Assembly (NCBI GenBank): GCA_001310415.1
Contig: BAXE01000028.1
Coordinates: 1 to 60,537, forward strand
Length of the DNA: 60,537 bases
Direction of reading: 5' to 3'
Source: Enterovibrio sp. JCM 19048
Lineage (GTDB): Bacteria; Pseudomonadota; Gammaproteobacteria; Enterobacterales; Vibrionaceae
Shown: in pieces, positions 36,161-46,929 of the stretch
How the letters are laid out: each line of letters starts with the position of its first letter
Position numbering within the stretch: position 1 is the stretch's first letter
The notes under the pieces: model-generated
The model's input: only the letters and a program-made list of their open reading frames with translations
Databases searched by the model: none
What the model was told of the DNA's origin: nothing
Translations under genes and position numbers: made by a program

Positions 36161-37814
36161 CTAACGGGTTAAGGATGAAGTGGACACAATCTCCGCCAAC
36201 GCCTGTTTGATGTTTTTATAAAACGTCAGGCCAGAGAAACAGGAAGCAAAACCGGGAGCCAGCAATGCACGCTTGGGCGCCGGTTTCAGGTGACAAAAAT
36301 AGATCTTTTGCCGTTCACGGCTGACCAAATCAGCCAACATCTGTGCACCGGTGTAATCAATGAAATTGATCCCCCGGCTAAGGATGATGAGGTGCTCCGC
36401 CTGACAAGCCTGCAAACTGCGCTGCAGGTGCTGGCAAGAGCCATAAAAAATAGAGCCGTTGATACGCACGATCGCCGTGTTGCTCATTAGCTCTACTGGC
36501 ACTTGGTAGACGCGGGGATCGATAAATTCCAGCGTCGGTCTTGAAGTGCGGCGCAGATAGAAAAAGAGCGACAGCAACATGCCAACATAGATAGAGAGTT
36601 CCAGATGCAGCAACATTGCGGCGATAAAGGTGGCTCCCAGCACAATGCTTTCTTTGCGGTCATTGCGCAGGATGTCGAGGATATGGGGAATATCAATCAG
36701 GTTGTAGGCCACCACAAACAAGATGCCTGCCATACCCGCAATCGGAATGTAGGCGGCATAAGGTGCGAAAAAACCAGGATCAAGCCAAGGAACAACGCCG
36801 CGAACAGCGCCGCACAAGGCGTTTGTGCGCCACTGGTGTAATTCACACCGCTTCGGGTAAAGGAGCCGGAAGAGACATAGCAGGAGAAAAACGCCCCAAG
36901 CAGGTTCGACATACCCTGACCGATAAACTCCTGGTTGGCATCAATCAGCTGGCCTGATTTCATTGCCACTGAGCGGGCAATGGAAATGGCTTCCACCAGC
37001 CCAAGCAACGCCACCGCGACAATGCCCATCGCCATGCGCTCGACACTGACTAGCTCGACCACCGGCACGGTAAAAACAGGCAGTGAACCGGGCATTGCCC
37101 CCACCAACGCCACATTACCGAGCATCAGCGCCAGTAAGGTTGCAATCACCATCGCCAACAACATATGGGGCCCTTTCGGCCAGACCCGCCGGATCACCAC
37201 ACTCGCGACAATGGTCACCACACCGATAAGCACACTTCGCAGGTCGACATCCGACACAGCACTGAGCGTCAATCGCAGGTTTTCAATCGCCGTTGAACCA
37301 CTTTCAATGTCTAGCCCCAACAGGTGTTTAAGCTGGCTGATGGCGATCACCACGGCCGCCCCGGCAGTGAAACCCAACACCACGGAATGGGAAACGAAGT
37401 TGACCACGGCACCGAATCGCATCAAGCCCATCAAAAGCTGCACGGCACCGGCGCAAAGCGTCAGGGTAATCGCGAGCTGGATGAAAAGCGGCGATCCGGG
37501 CGCGGCAAACTGGCTGACCGTGGTAAAGACAATCACAGACAACGCCGCTGTTGCACCGGAGATCAGGTGATGGGAAGAGCCAAACAAGGCGGCGACAATG
37601 GCCGGAACAATGCAGGTATACAGGCCGTATTCCGCGGGCAAACCGGCAATCATGCATACGCCACGCCCTGCGGCAGCACAATGATGGCACCCGTTAAGCC
37701 TGCCAGTGCGTCGGCTTTTAGCGTCGCTTTAGAAACAAGAGGCAACCAGCGCAGGAAAGGTAACGCCCTTTCCCATCGCCAACGTCTGGAGCAAGGAGCT
37801 GATAAGGTTGTCAT
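36161..37814 (-). CDS. SulP-family anion/sulfate transporter with STAS domain, frame broken
   Basis: Inner-membrane SLC26/SulP transporter. The start MTTLSAPCSRRW at 37814 leads into GLTGAIIVLPQGVAYA, then after a break near 37652 AGLPAEYGLYTCIVPAIVAALFGSS, the family signature. The transmembrane part ends after a second break near 36770, followed by a C-terminal STAS domain (about the last 120 residues, with INGSIFYGSCQ). Two one-base deletions explain the breaks; restored about 551 residues. It lies between eda and galT2. Context suggests it handles sulfate freed by the cytoplasmic sulfatase; direction and ion are not shown by sequence. Confidence 0.85.
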
Positions 37815-37880
37815 TGTCGGTTACTGAATTGGAAGGAAAATCAGGCCTGCTGCTGCAGGCCCACTATATGAATCACGAAC

Positions 37881-38519
37881 TTAGTTGAGTGCAGCCACCG
37901 CATCCCTGACGAGTTGGCCGATGGCATCCCAGTCCTTGGCATCAATCAGCTCTGCCGGCACCATCCAGGTACCGCCACAGGCCAGCACAGACGAGACAGA
38001 CAAATACTCGCCGATATTGCTTTCTGACACGCCACCGGTCGGCATAAACTTCACCGGATACACGGCGCTCAGGCTTTCAGCATCGCCGTGCCACCCGACG
38101 CACTTGCCGGGAAAAACTTCAGGGTGCGCAGCCCCATTTCCATCGCCGCTTCAACTAGGCTTGGGTTATTGACGCCGGGGATCATCACCGCGCCGCGTTG
38201 TTGGCAGTAGCGCACCACGGTCGGGTTTAATCCTGGGCTGACGACAAAATCCACCCCAGCGTCCAGCGCGGTATCTACCTGCGCTGTGGTCAGTACGGTG
38301 CCCGCACCAATCAACATGTCCGGATAGGCGGCACGGATACGTCGGATGCTTTCCGCGGCCGCATCGGTACGAAAAGTAATTTCAGCGCTTGGCATTCCGT
38401 TTTCCATCAGGTTTTCGCCAGCGGCACAGCGCTGTCTGCATCTTTGATGGCAATCACCGGAATAACTTTCAATGTACGTAGTGCATCGTTGATGGCCTCA
38501 ATGCTCGAACGTTTTCCAT
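37881..38519 (-). CDS. eda: KDPG/KHG aldolase, frame broken
   Basis: Cleaves 2-keto-3-deoxy-6-phosphogluconate to pyruvate and glyceraldehyde-3-phosphate. Blocks in order: LKVIPVIAI, AEITFRT (catalytic Glu), GAGTVLT, FVVSPG, LKFFPAS (Schiff-base Lys), PTGGVSESN. Three one-base deletions near 38511 (ATGGAAAAC for ATGGAAAAAC), 38407 and 38066 break the frame; restoring them gives exactly 213 residues, the E. coli Eda length. The ATG at 38519 has a GGAGTTGTT site and is 15 bp after kdgK. Confidence 0.93.
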
Positions 38520-38534
38520 AACAACTCCAATAAA

Positions 38535-39506
38535 TTAAGACGTAAAAAGTAATGACTGGATCTGCTGCGCTGTTGGCATGCATTCGTGCGGGATCACCGC
38601 CCCTTTTGCCTGAATGACATGGCTGGCAAGGAGGTGTCCCATGGCCGCGCATTGCACGTTGGATGCCCCGGCAACCGTCCCCAGCAAATAACCGGCATTG
38701 AAGGCATCACCCGCCGAAGTGGTATCCACCACGCAGTCGACTTTTGTCGCCGGCACCCTCACCACATTCTGTTTAGTTGCCACCAGGCAATCTTCAGCGC
38801 CGCACTTCACCACCACCTGGCTACAACCCAGGGCATTGACGCGCTCAACCGTTTCAATGGGGTGTTTATCACCAAAGAGCAGGGCTTCGTCATCAAACGT
38901 CAGCAACGCCAGCGAGGAGACGGACAACGCCATCGCATAGGCATCACGGGCTTGTGCTTCGTTTTCCCAAAGACGTGGGCGGTAATTGGAGTCGAACACG
39001 ACGTTGCCGCCATTGGCCTGATAACGCTGCAATGCGGACAAAAGGCGTTCGCGCTCGCCCGCAAACTGAATCGCGAGGGAAATACCACTGAGGTAAATCA
39101 TGTCGAACGATGCAAGAAGCTCAAAAAGCGCGGCGTCGTCAAACCCCTGCGTCCAGAACCGGGCTGCCGCGTCATTGCGCCAGTAGTGAAAGCGGCGCTC
39201 CCCGCTGGCATCATTCTCAATCAGGTACAAGCCGGGCAATTTGCCGTCGATACGCGAAATACCACGGGTATCTACGCCCTCTTTGGCTATGCACGACAAC
39301 ACATGGCTGCTTTGGGAATCAGTTCCCATTGCAGAAAGGTAGGTTGCGGAAACCCGAGGCAAACCCTCCCCTGCCAGCTGTTGAAGGCGGGATAGGTAAA
39401 TGGCGGTGTTGACTGTGTCACCACCAAAGCCTTTCTTAATGCACTCCTGGGTTTCGTGAAGCTCAATCATGCACTCCCCGACAAACCCGATGCGAAACGT
39501 AGACAT
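38535..39506 (-). CDS. kdgK: 2-keto-3-deoxygluconate kinase
   Basis: PfkB-family kinase phosphorylating KDG to KDPG. GFVGECMIELHE at the N-terminus and KKGFGGDTVNTAIYLSRL match E. coli KdgK; the PfkB active-site block VVDTTSAGDAFNAGYLLG is near residue 270. The start MSTFRIGF at 39506 is favoured; an in-frame ATG four codons upstream at 39518 has no ribosome site. Intact. First gene of kdgK-eda-sulP-galT2, divergent from kduI over a region with two KdgR-like boxes. Confidence 0.94.
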   Translation of the reverse strand: MSTFRIGFVGECMIELHETQECIKKGFGGDTVNTAIYLSRLQQLAGEGLPRVSATYLSAMGTDSQSSHVLSCIAKEGVDTRGISRIDGKLPGLYLIENDASGERRFHYWRNDAAARFWTQGFDDAALFELLASFDMIYLSGISLAIQFAGERERLLSALQRYQANGGNVVFDSNYRPRLWENEAQARDAYAMALSVSSLALLTFDDEALLFGDKHPIETVERVNALGCSQVVVKCGAEDCLVATKQNVVRVPATKVDCVVDTTSAGDAFNAGYLLGTVAGASNVQCAAMGHLLASHVIQAKGAVIPHECMPTAQQIQSLLFTS

Positions 39507-39552
39507 CTTGATATCCATCAGTTTTTTCAAGCATTCTAAACAGTACATAGAT

Positions 39553-39577
39553 TTTTGAAATGACGTTTCATTTAAAA
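39553..39577. promoter_or_regulatory. KdgR-like box, kdgK side of the divergent promoter
   Basis: TTTTGAAATGACGTTTCATT, the most symmetrical box in the window (GAAATGACGTTTC core), about 50 bp upstream of the kdgK start. Confidence 0.75.
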
Positions 39578-39606
39578 TTGAATGTTTTTAGGAATTGTGT
39601 GACAAG

Positions 39607-39630
39607 ATAAACAAAACGCCGTTTCAATTA
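39607..39630. promoter_or_regulatory. KdgR-like box, kduI side of the divergent promoter
   Basis: AACAAAACGCCGTTTCAATT, 63 bp upstream of the kduI start and closely related to the kduD box at 34985. Confidence 0.72.
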
Positions 39631-39692
39631 TTGAGCGTGCAGTAATTAAGCGTAGTATTTCGCTGTCGTTAGCCAAATACATGAGAGATAAC

Positions 39693-40529
39693 ATGCAAGT
39701 TCGTCAATCCATCCACAGCCAACACGCCAAGCAACTGGATACCCAGGGTCTGCGTGAAGAGTTCCTTGTTGATACGATTTTCAAGTCCGGTGAAATCACC
39801 ATGACTTACAGCCATATCGACCGCATCATCTTCGGTGGCATTCAGCCAGCACAAAGCGCGTTGGGTTTTGCCGATGACATTGGTGAGAAACTGGGTGTTT
39901 CCTACTTTCTAGAGCGTCGTGAACTGGGTGTGATCAACGTGGGTGGCGACGGTGTCATCACGGTTGACGGCGAAGAATATTTCATTGATGCCAATGAAGC
40001 GCTGTATGTCGGCATGGGCGCTAAAGTCCTGTCGTTTACCAGCCGTGACAGCAATAACCCTGCAAAGTTTTACTTTAACTCTGCCCCGGCACACACCCAC
40101 TACCCTAACAAGAAAGTGACACTGGAAGAGGCCGCCCCGGTGACACTGGGTGACGCAGAAAGCAGCAACCGTCGCACCATCCATAAATACCTGGTGCCAG
40201 ACGTACTGCCAACCTGCCAACTCTTGATGGGTATGACCAAACTGGAGCCGGGCAGCCTGTGGAACACCATGCCTTGCCACACCCATGACCGCCGTATGGA
40301 AGTGTATTTCTATTTCAACATGAAAGAAGATGCCGCCGTGTTCCACATGATGGGCGAACCAACAGAAACGCGTCACCTGGTGGTGCGCAATGAGCAGGCG
40401 GTGATTTCGCCAAGCTGGTCCATCCATTCAGGTGTAGGTACACAAAGCTATACCTTTATCTGGGGTATGGTGGGTGAAAACCAAACCTTCACCGACATGG
40501 ACCACATCGATATCAAAGATCTGAAGTAA
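39693..40529 (+). CDS. kduI: 5-keto-4-deoxyuronate isomerase
   Basis: Converts 5-keto-4-deoxyuronate to 3-deoxy-D-glycero-2,5-hexodiulosonate, the substrate of KduD. Intact 278-residue cupin. The zinc-binding cluster [11 protein letters not shown] and the [16 protein letters not shown] block are the KduI hallmarks. The ATG at 39693 is preceded by GAGAGATAAC and gives MQVRQSIHS, like E. coli MDVRQSIHS; an ATG four codons earlier has no such site. Confidence 0.96.
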   Translation: MQVRQSIHSQHAKQLDTQGLREEFLVDTIFKSGEITMTYSHIDRIIFGGIQPAQSALGFADDIGEKLGVSYFLERRELGVINVGGDGVITVDGEEYFIDANEALYVGMGAKVLSFTSRDSNNPAKFYFNSAPAHTHYPNKKVTLEEAAPVTLGDAESSNRRTIHKYLVPDVLPTCQLLMGMTKLEPGSLWNTMPCHTHDRRMEVYFYFNMKEDAAVFHMMGEPTETRHLVVRNEQAVISPSWSIHSGVGTQSYTFIWGMVGENQTFTDMDHIDIKDLK

Positions 40530-40556
40530 GTCTGAATAACTCCACCTTAAGATTGG

Positions 40557-40577
40557 GCCCCGCAAGGGGCTTTTTTT
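40557..40577 (+). terminator. Terminator of kduI
   Basis: GCCCC-GCAA-GGGGC stem-loop followed by seven T, 28 bp past the kduI stop. Confidence 0.85.
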
Positions 40578-40630
40578 GTTCTGTCGCGTCACATTGCCCC
40601 TGTCCACTTCCCCCCATCCAGCACAAACAA

Positions 40631-40667
40631 AAACACCCTGCAGTCACCATGAAACTGCAGGGTGTTT
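40631..40667. terminator. Long symmetrical hairpin, probable second terminator
   Basis: AAACACCCTGCAGT / ACTGCAGGGTGTTT is a perfect 14-bp stem with a 9-base loop and T-rich exit on both strands. It gives a second stop for kduI read-through. Confidence 0.75.
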
Positions 40668-40991
40668 TCTTTGGCTCAGCCGCACTTGGCTCACGTTGCC
40701 CCCTGTTGTTGCACCCAATGCCGCATAAGCCCGCACCGGAGTCCGTCGTGGCGAGTATTCATCTTGCCGAAAGCATTACGCCGCCACATCAAGATGTGAT
40801 ACATTTCGAGCGTTTTTTGAATATAAAGCGGTCTTACACCGCGTTATTGCGACACACCTCAACGGAGTGCTGAGTGTAAGTTACAGAACCACAAAGGAAA
40901 AAATTAAAGACGCAGTGAATTACTGACGTATCCGCTTCATTGCCTGGCTTGCCTGAGTGGCAACACAAAGGCCCAGTTTAACGTTGTATTT
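40668..40991. other. Intergenic region without recognisable gene
   Basis: 324 bp between the second hairpin and the O-antigen-ligase-like gene. A short open frame starting at the hairpin looks random in composition and resembles no family I know. The stretch should hold the promoter of the ligase gene; I cannot place a convincing -35/-10 pair. Confidence 0.4.
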
Positions 40992-42258
40992 ATGACCATA
41001 GCCCAACCCCTTCCAGCCCCATACCGCGCAGAAAAGAAATTTGCTGAGTCACTTTTCCTGCTCAGTCCACTGATCGTGATGCTGTTTTCCATCTTCAACA
41101 TTGTTGATACCAAATGGATACTGTCACGTCTGATCCCGGTTGTATGCCTGTACTGCATGGTCTACTACCGAAACTCAGGACGCAAAAACTGGGACAACCC
41201 AACGCTAAAGCCCTTGTTGGTGACAAGCTTTGCTGCACTTATTTACTTTACCTTTATGCATATCACCCGGGGCGATGAATTCGGTTTTTCCCGTACATTG
41301 CTGACCTGCTTGATTTACATCTTATTGGTACCCTGGAACCGCATTGGCGCAGCTTCGCTTCGATACCTGTTGTTAGGCGCGGCAATATTCTGCGGGATTA
41401 ATGCAGGTTATGAGTATTTTGCAATGAGCATTCAGCGGGTCGGCATAGCCACCAATCCCATCCCTTACGCGCTGTTTTGTGCCACCCTTTTTCTGATTTC
41501 GCTTTATTACCTGCTTTCAGAAAAATCTCTCGTCACCAAAAGCGTTGCTGGGGTGGGTGTCATGTTTACCTTAACAGCCTTAGTGCTTACCGATGTGCGC
41601 GGCGTATTGCTGTTCGTTCCTGTCGTTGCGCTGTATCTGATCGTCAGAATGCTGCCAGCATCCAAACGTTACTATGGTTTGGCATTGGTTATCGTTTCTG
41701 CATTGGCGGCGGTTGGGTATATGGCATTTCAGGAAAAAATAGACAACCGTATCCAAGTGACGGTCAATGAATTTAAAGCCATTTCGGAAGGGAACAAAAA
41801 ACCTCCATCGGTGTTCGCCTAGACCTTTGGAAGACTGCGGCAGACGTCATTGAGAGTACCCCATTATTTGGCGCAAGTGATGAAGCACTTCAAGCGACCA
41901 TTGTTGCGTTACCTAACCCAAATGCAGCGAAAGTGCCTCACCTGCACAATCAGTATTTAGATACCTGGCAAGAAGCGGGTTGGTCGGCTTTGGCTTGTTA
42001 ATGATGTGGATTTTGTCGCCTTTAATGCGTTCCAATCCATTGAGACTGTCTAACAACGCACTCACGCCGCTAACCACAAGTATTGTGCTGATGGTTCTGC
42101 TTGCGAGTTTGACGGATGTGCCTTTCCATCACACCCATCTGGTGTATCTATACACATTGCTGATGACATTGCTGCTGGTCATTGGCCATTCCACCGAGCA
42201 AGAAAAAACGGATAAGGGTGCCTTCCCGGCTGATAGCTCAACAACGACTGGCCAATAA
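40992..42258 (+). CDS. O-antigen ligase (WaaL)-like polytopic protein, frame broken
   Basis: About 422 residues after repair, with ten or so predicted helices and the large periplasmic loop near the C-terminus containing PHLHNQYLDTWQEAG, the His/Asn motif of O-antigen ligases and some Wzy proteins. Two one-base deletions: near 41808 (AACAAAAAACC with six A, needs seven) and near 41981 (TTGGTCGGC for TTGGTTCGGC). The gene lies on the plus strand facing away from the GAG locus and about 5 kb from the polysaccharide genes, which suggests it attaches the neighbouring polysaccharide to lipid A-core, or oligosaccharide to a protein. Confidence 0.75.
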
Positions 42259-42495
42259 ATGAAGGGCAAGTGGGACTCCATCCCACTCGCTCAATTCGTT
42301 TCTCCTGACACTCCCTCAGCCTGACGCGCGACGCATCCAAAGACCATTATCCTCCTCACCAAACTTAGCCCCACCATGTTCGCTCCCAAGTCAAAACCCT
42401 CTCACTTGGTGACTAAAAATTCTTTTTATTCAGATACATAACCAATGTATGATTTTACTTCCAAAAAATATAAAAAAATGGACAGCAAAGGTTCT

Positions 42496-44703
42496 ATGAA
42501 AAAATCTATCCTCAGCGTGTTAATTGCCAGCACCCTTCTCGCCGGTTGTGGCGGTGATAAAAACACCCAAGATGCCGCCGTACCGCTGAATGTAACGACT
42601 ACCTTCACCGCCCGTCATATTCAGACCTTGCCAGGCAAACAACCAGAAAATGTACTGGTACTGGCTGGTGCAGAAAAAGCAGAGCGCATGCTAAAGGCGT
42701 CGCAGGTTCGTTATAACGGCAAGCTGGAAGTCACACAGGTTGGCAGCAATGAAGCCAGGTTTTCGACTGGCCTGTCACTCAAACTGTCGATAGCGAAGGG
42801 AATGTAACGACCACGTCACACCGTGCCCTGACCCTAAAGCCAGGTGTGTATGATTTCGTGCTGCTATTGAACTCGGAGCAGGCAGCGTCCAAACAGTATG
42901 TTGCCAGAGCCCTTGGTCATGAAGTGGTCGACGGTGATGCCAGCGCGATCGAGTTCATCGTTGAACCAAACCTTGGCGAAACCATTGCTGACTTTGATGA
43001 AGTGAATTACGTATCCAAACTGGCATTTCAGTGGAAGGCAGAAGAACTGGCAAGCCTGACAACGCCTCAATTTGGACTAGCGATTAATGGTGGTGAAGAA
43101 CATATCTACGCCATCAACAAAGAAACGGGATTGGCAGAGCTGACCATGAACGTTGAAGCGGGCAATTACACCCTATCCGTGCGTCTCTATGACGGTAACC
43201 TGCTGGTTGGCGAAAACGACAAAGACACCACCGTCAATTTTGTTGAAGGGGAAAGCGCACAAACAGACATCATTCCACTTCAGGGTGATGTGTCGTTTGA
43301 AATTGCGGAAATCAAAGATCGCGGCACTTTTACCTTCAACCTGCCAACAGCGCTGGTTGAAGAAGTGGGTGGCGCAGAGAACCTGACAGTGATTGCGCGC
43401 CTTTCAGGCACTGACACGCCATTACAAGAAGAGGTATTGAGCGTCTCTGATGTCAATGGCGCGTTTGTCGCGAGCACGATGTTTGAAACCGGAGGCGCAG
43501 AAACAGTCAATGTGTACCTTGCGTTCTACCAGCCGATTCTGCGTCAGATTTGGAAAGCCTCGATCCGGTTTCAAGCTGCACAACCACCGTCAATGTGGCG
43601 GCAAACCAAACCCTGGGTTGCAAAATTGAGCTGAAACGCGAAAGCGTGATTGCCAACCGCATTCTTGGCACGCTGCGCCTTAATGTACTGGATGAAAGTT
43701 GGGTGCCGGCGGCGGGTGCCGATGTGTATATCAACGGCGAACGAATTGGCACAACGGGTGGAGAGATTGATGCGGGGACGCTCAAAGCCCACCTGGTTGC
43801 AGGCGAGTACCAAGTCACGGTAAAAATGGGCAGCGGTACAGCCAATGAAGACTTAATCCTACAGCCGTTGGACGTCAAAAATGTGCAAATGATCCTGGGA
43901 CAAGATCCGAATATCGGTACAGGCAACTTCGTTAAACACGCGACTTATGACGACACGAGACACTGGTTACGACGTGGTGCAACGGGTGACATCGACGGAG
44001 ACGGACATATTGACCTGGCTATTGCCACTCGCGACTTTACTGTTGACCTCTATTTCGGAGACGGCATTGGAGCTGATCGCTTCCATTGGTCGATGGAACA
44101 TCGGCATTTATGCACAAAACGAAGAGAATCAATTTACTTTGCAGTCGTCACATCGCATTTCGACTGATCGTGAGTTTGCAGTAGGTGATGTAAACAATGA
44201 CGGATATCCAGACATTATTGCGAATGACGTTCTGATTAATAATCAACGTGGCGGGTTTGATCCGATAGGCCTTTCGCTACACGACCAGGCCAATGTAAAA
44301 ACCCAACAGCTCGCGGATTTCGATAACAATGGCAGTTTGGATCTGTTGGTTACAACAAGTTGGGAAAATCTGTCTTCAGTCTATTTAAACGATGGTGAAG
44401 GACAATTTACCTTCCATACTCACCTTGCCCAATTTGACACTGACCGGGAACCACCGGCAATTGGTGACATCAACAACGATGGTTTCAATGATGTCGTAAT
44501 GGGAATATCTATACCGAACGAAGGTACCAATTCGAGCAGCCTGAAGTTGATGAGTTATAGCAACAATCACGGTTCATTTACCCAAACCGAAATCGATGGA
44601 GGTGGGTCATAACCTGTTAGCGGATTTAGATAACGACGGTGATCTGGATTTGATTCAAATCTATTTCGACGTAACCGTTTATAAAAACTCTCCTGTAATC
44701 TAA
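42496..44703 (+). CDS. Large lipoprotein with FG-GAP/VCBS repeats, frame broken at several places
   Basis: Start MKKSILSVLIASTLLAGCGG at 42496 with lipobox LAGC. The middle part has Ig-like beta domains (DLYDGN-type and carboxypeptidase-regulatory-like TVKMGSG segments). The C-terminal 250 residues hold at least five Asp/Asn-rich FG-GAP/VCBS blades: GDIDGDGHIDLAIA, GDVNNDGYPDIIAN, ADFDNNGSLDLLVT, GDINNDGFNDVVMG and ADLDNDGDLDLIQI, a calcium-binding beta-propeller. Frame changes near 42770, 43540, 44080 and 44605 amount to about six missing bases; the stop is TAA at 44701. About 737 residues. Surface or periplasmic carbohydrate/adhesion role is a guess. The 237-bp gap before it shows nothing. 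Confidence 0.7.
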
Positions 44704-44720
44704 AAGAACGGCTAAAACAA

Positions 44721-44750
44721 AAAAGGCGATGGTTTAACCCACCGCCTTTT
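44721..44750. terminator. Convergent terminator between the lipoprotein gene and wecA
   Basis: AAAAGGCG / CGCCTTTT outer stem with an inner TGG/CCA pairing, usable on both strands by the convergent genes. Confidence 0.75.
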
Positions 44751-44783
44751 CACTTTTGACTATCTACTGAAACCACAAATCGA

Positions 44784-45863
44784 TTATGCCGGCTCTTGCA
44801 CCAGTGGTTCTTTGCCCAACCATTGACGCACTTTGGCTGTGATGCGGAAGATATGGCTGATGGTATAAAAATACACCGCAAACAATACCAAGAAGCCAAT
44901 AAACATCGCCGTTTCATTGATGTTGTAGAGCTCACCGGCAATACCGATCCCAGCGAATGCAGACGCCAACAAACAAATGAAAACCAGTGTCAGGCGTGAA
45001 GAAAGACCAATGCGCTGACAGATATGATGCAAATGCTCGCGATCCGGTTTAAACGGAGAGTGACCCTTTCGAATGCGGCGCGTCATGATGGTTGCCATGT
45101 CCATCAGCGGCAGGGCAATAAACCACAGCGCGGATACAGGGCGAATAGCATCAGTTTGTACATCCTGCGACGCACGAATAAGGAACCACACGACAGTAAA
45201 ACCAATCAGCATACTGCCCGCATCACCCATAAAGATCTTAAATCGCTGCCCCAGCGGAATGCCCAGGTTCAGCAAAATGTAAGGGATAAGTGCCGCAATA
45301 AACATCATGCAGTTCTCTGCTAGATTGGTATCTCCATTCACCATGAACATGATGCCAAGCGCAGCAAAAGAAACCGTCGCCAATCCCCCCAACAAACCAT
45401 CAATGCCATCAACCATGTTAAAGGCGTTAATCGCACCAATAACAGCAATGACAGTAACGAAATAACTCACCCAGGCCGGAAGCGACACAGGCACATTACC
45501 CGCAATACTGCCAAGACTCTCAAGGCTTAGCCCCGCCACGAAAATCATGGCCAGGGAAATACAAGCCTGGACAAACAGACGGATTTTAAAGCTGATATCA
45601 AACTTGTCGTCCAAAACGCCAATAACAATTAATACAGCACCACAACCTAGATACAACGCATCTTCAAAACGGTTGTCCAGGTAGATAAGAGATGACAGCA
45701 AAATCGCCGCATAGATTGATACACCACCCACCAAAGGAATAGCCCCTTTGTGGTGCTTACGCTCATTAGGTTTATCAACCAAGTTAATTTTCTTGGCTAC
45801 TTTTCTGAAAGTAAAAAGCAGCACAAATGACAATAGAAATGTTGTTAAGATAGCCAATGACAT
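44784..45863 (-). CDS. wecA: Undecaprenyl-phosphate GlcNAc-1-phosphate transferase
   Basis: Starts O-antigen/capsule repeat units by transferring GlcNAc-1-P to undecaprenyl phosphate in the inner membrane. Intact 359 residues with about 11 helices. Family motifs: GVLDDKFDISFKIR, NAFNMVDGIDGL (Mg-binding Asp pair), FMGDAGSMLIGF and the cytosolic PDREHLHH. The start at 45863 has no strong ribosome site. It is separated from galU by a repeat region. Confidence 0.92.
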   Translation of the reverse strand: MSLAILTTFLLSFVLLFTFRKVAKKINLVDKPNERKHHKGAIPLVGGVSIYAAILLSSLIYLDNRFEDALYLGCGAVLIVIGVLDDKFDISFKIRLFVQACISLAMIFVAGLSLESLGSIAGNVPVSLPAWVSYFVTVIAVIGAINAFNMVDGIDGLLGGLATVSFAALGIMFMVNGDTNLAENCMMFIAALIPYILLNLGIPLGQRFKIFMGDAGSMLIGFTVVWFLIRASQDVQTDAIRPVSALWFIALPLMDMATIMTRRIRKGHSPFKPDREHLHHICQRIGLSSRLTLVFICLLASAFAGIGIAGELYNINETAMFIGFLVLFAVYFYTISHIFRITAKVRQWLGKEPLVQEPA

Positions 45864-45942
45864 GATGATTTAGTTATGGTTAGAAAGTTTATCCAAGCCA
45901 CGAGGTTTGAGGCTTGGCGAAGTAGATGATTAGAGCGAGCCT

Positions 45943-46095
45943 AAGAGCGGCACTGGGAAGAGCACGCTGGTCCTGGGTCCTAGGTAGAGCAAGAGCGGTG
46001 CTGGAAAGAGCACGCAGGTCCGGATTTCGCTCTTCCCGCTCTTAGCTCTTTCCTAGTCCTAGGACCGCTCTTTCTCTTCCCAGGTCCTGCTTTCG
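45943..46095. repeat. Modular GAGCG / GGTCCTGGG repeat region between wecA and galU
   Basis: Two 31-bp direct copies (45943-45973 and 45991-46021, 27 of 31 identical) beginning AAGAGCGG and ending GGTCC, joined by TGGGTCCTAGG. They are followed from about 46022 by inverted-orientation modules (CGCTCTTCCC, CCTAGTCCTAGGACC, CTCTTCCCAGGTCC). No open frame. The TCCTGGG unit recurs as a tandem array at 60464. I recall similar modules between genes in Vibrio genomes, which I cannot check here. Confidence 0.8.
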
Positions 46096-46098
46096 CTC

Positions 46099-46923
46099 TT
46101 ACCCCTTATACACATTCTCAAAGCAGTAGTTAGTCGCTTCAATAAAGCCTTCTACACTGCCGCAGTCAAAACGTTTACCTTTGAACTTATACGCAAGAAC
46201 ACAGCCGTTTTGCGCCTGCTGGAGCAGTGCGTCGGTGATTTGGATTTCACCACCTTTACCTGGTGCCGTGTTCTCCAGGATTTCAAAAATATCTGGAGTC
46301 AGGATATAACGGCCGATAATAGCAAGGTTGCTTGGTTCTGTGCCTGGTGCTGGTTTCTCAACCATGTCCGTTACGCGGATCAGATTGTCAGTCAAGGCAT
46401 CACCGGCAATCACACCGTACTTGTGCGTATCTTCAACCGGCACTTCTTCTACCGCGACAATCGAACAGCGGAACTGTTTATACAGCGCCACCATTTGCGC
46501 CAAAACACCTTCTTCAAGGTTGATGCAAAGGTCATCTGCGAGCACAACCGCAAATGGGTTATCACCCACCAGTTCACGGCCAGTCAAAATTGCATGGCCA
46601 AGGCCTTTCATTTCGCGCTGGCGAATGTAGGTAAAGTTCGCTGACTCAATAACATTGCGGATATCAGTGAGCAGCGCTTCTTTATTGGTGCCGGAGATTT
46701 GATGTTCCAGTTCGTAGTTTTTATCGAAGTGATCCATCAACGAGTGTTTGCCGCGGCCGGTAACGATACACATGTCTGTCATACCGGCTTGAATCGCCTC
46801 ATCAACACCGTATTCAATCAACGGTTTGTTGACGACCGGCATCATTTCTTTAGGCATCGATTTAGTTGCTGGTAAAAAGCGCGTCCCATAGCCAGCTGCG
46901 GGGAAAAGGCATTTTTTTATCAT
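46099..46923 (-). CDS. galU: UTP-glucose-1-phosphate uridylyltransferase
   Basis: Makes UDP-glucose. Intact 274 residues: FPAAGYGTRFLPATKSMPKEM nucleotide-binding signature split over the N-terminus, VVLADDL metal site, VEKPAPG and GKRFDCGSVEGF near the end. It is 7 bp downstream of ugd and feeds it. Confidence 0.95.
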   Translation of the reverse strand: MIKKCLFPAAGYGTRFLPATKSMPKEMMPVVNKPLIEYGVDEAIQAGMTDMCIVTGRGKHSLMDHFDKNYELEHQISGTNKEALLTDIRNVIESANFTYIRQREMKGLGHAILTGRELVGDNPFAVVLADDLCINLEEGVLAQMVALYKQFRCSIVAVEEVPVEDTHKYGVIAGDALTDNLIRVTDMVEKPAPGTEPSNLAIIGRYILTPDIFEILENTAPGKGGEIQITDALLQQAQNGCVLAYKFKGKRFDCGSVEGFIEATNYCFENVYKG

Positions 46924-46929
46924 AATTTT

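Noticed and set aside
40560..40873. Short open frame after kduI as a small gene
   Set aside because: It runs through two terminator hairpins, has unlikely composition and no ribosome site.
45943..46095. CRISPR array or integron attC sites in the repeat region
   Set aside because: Copies are imperfect, partly inverted, without regular unique spacers, and no cas or integrase gene is near; the modules do not fit attC core sites.
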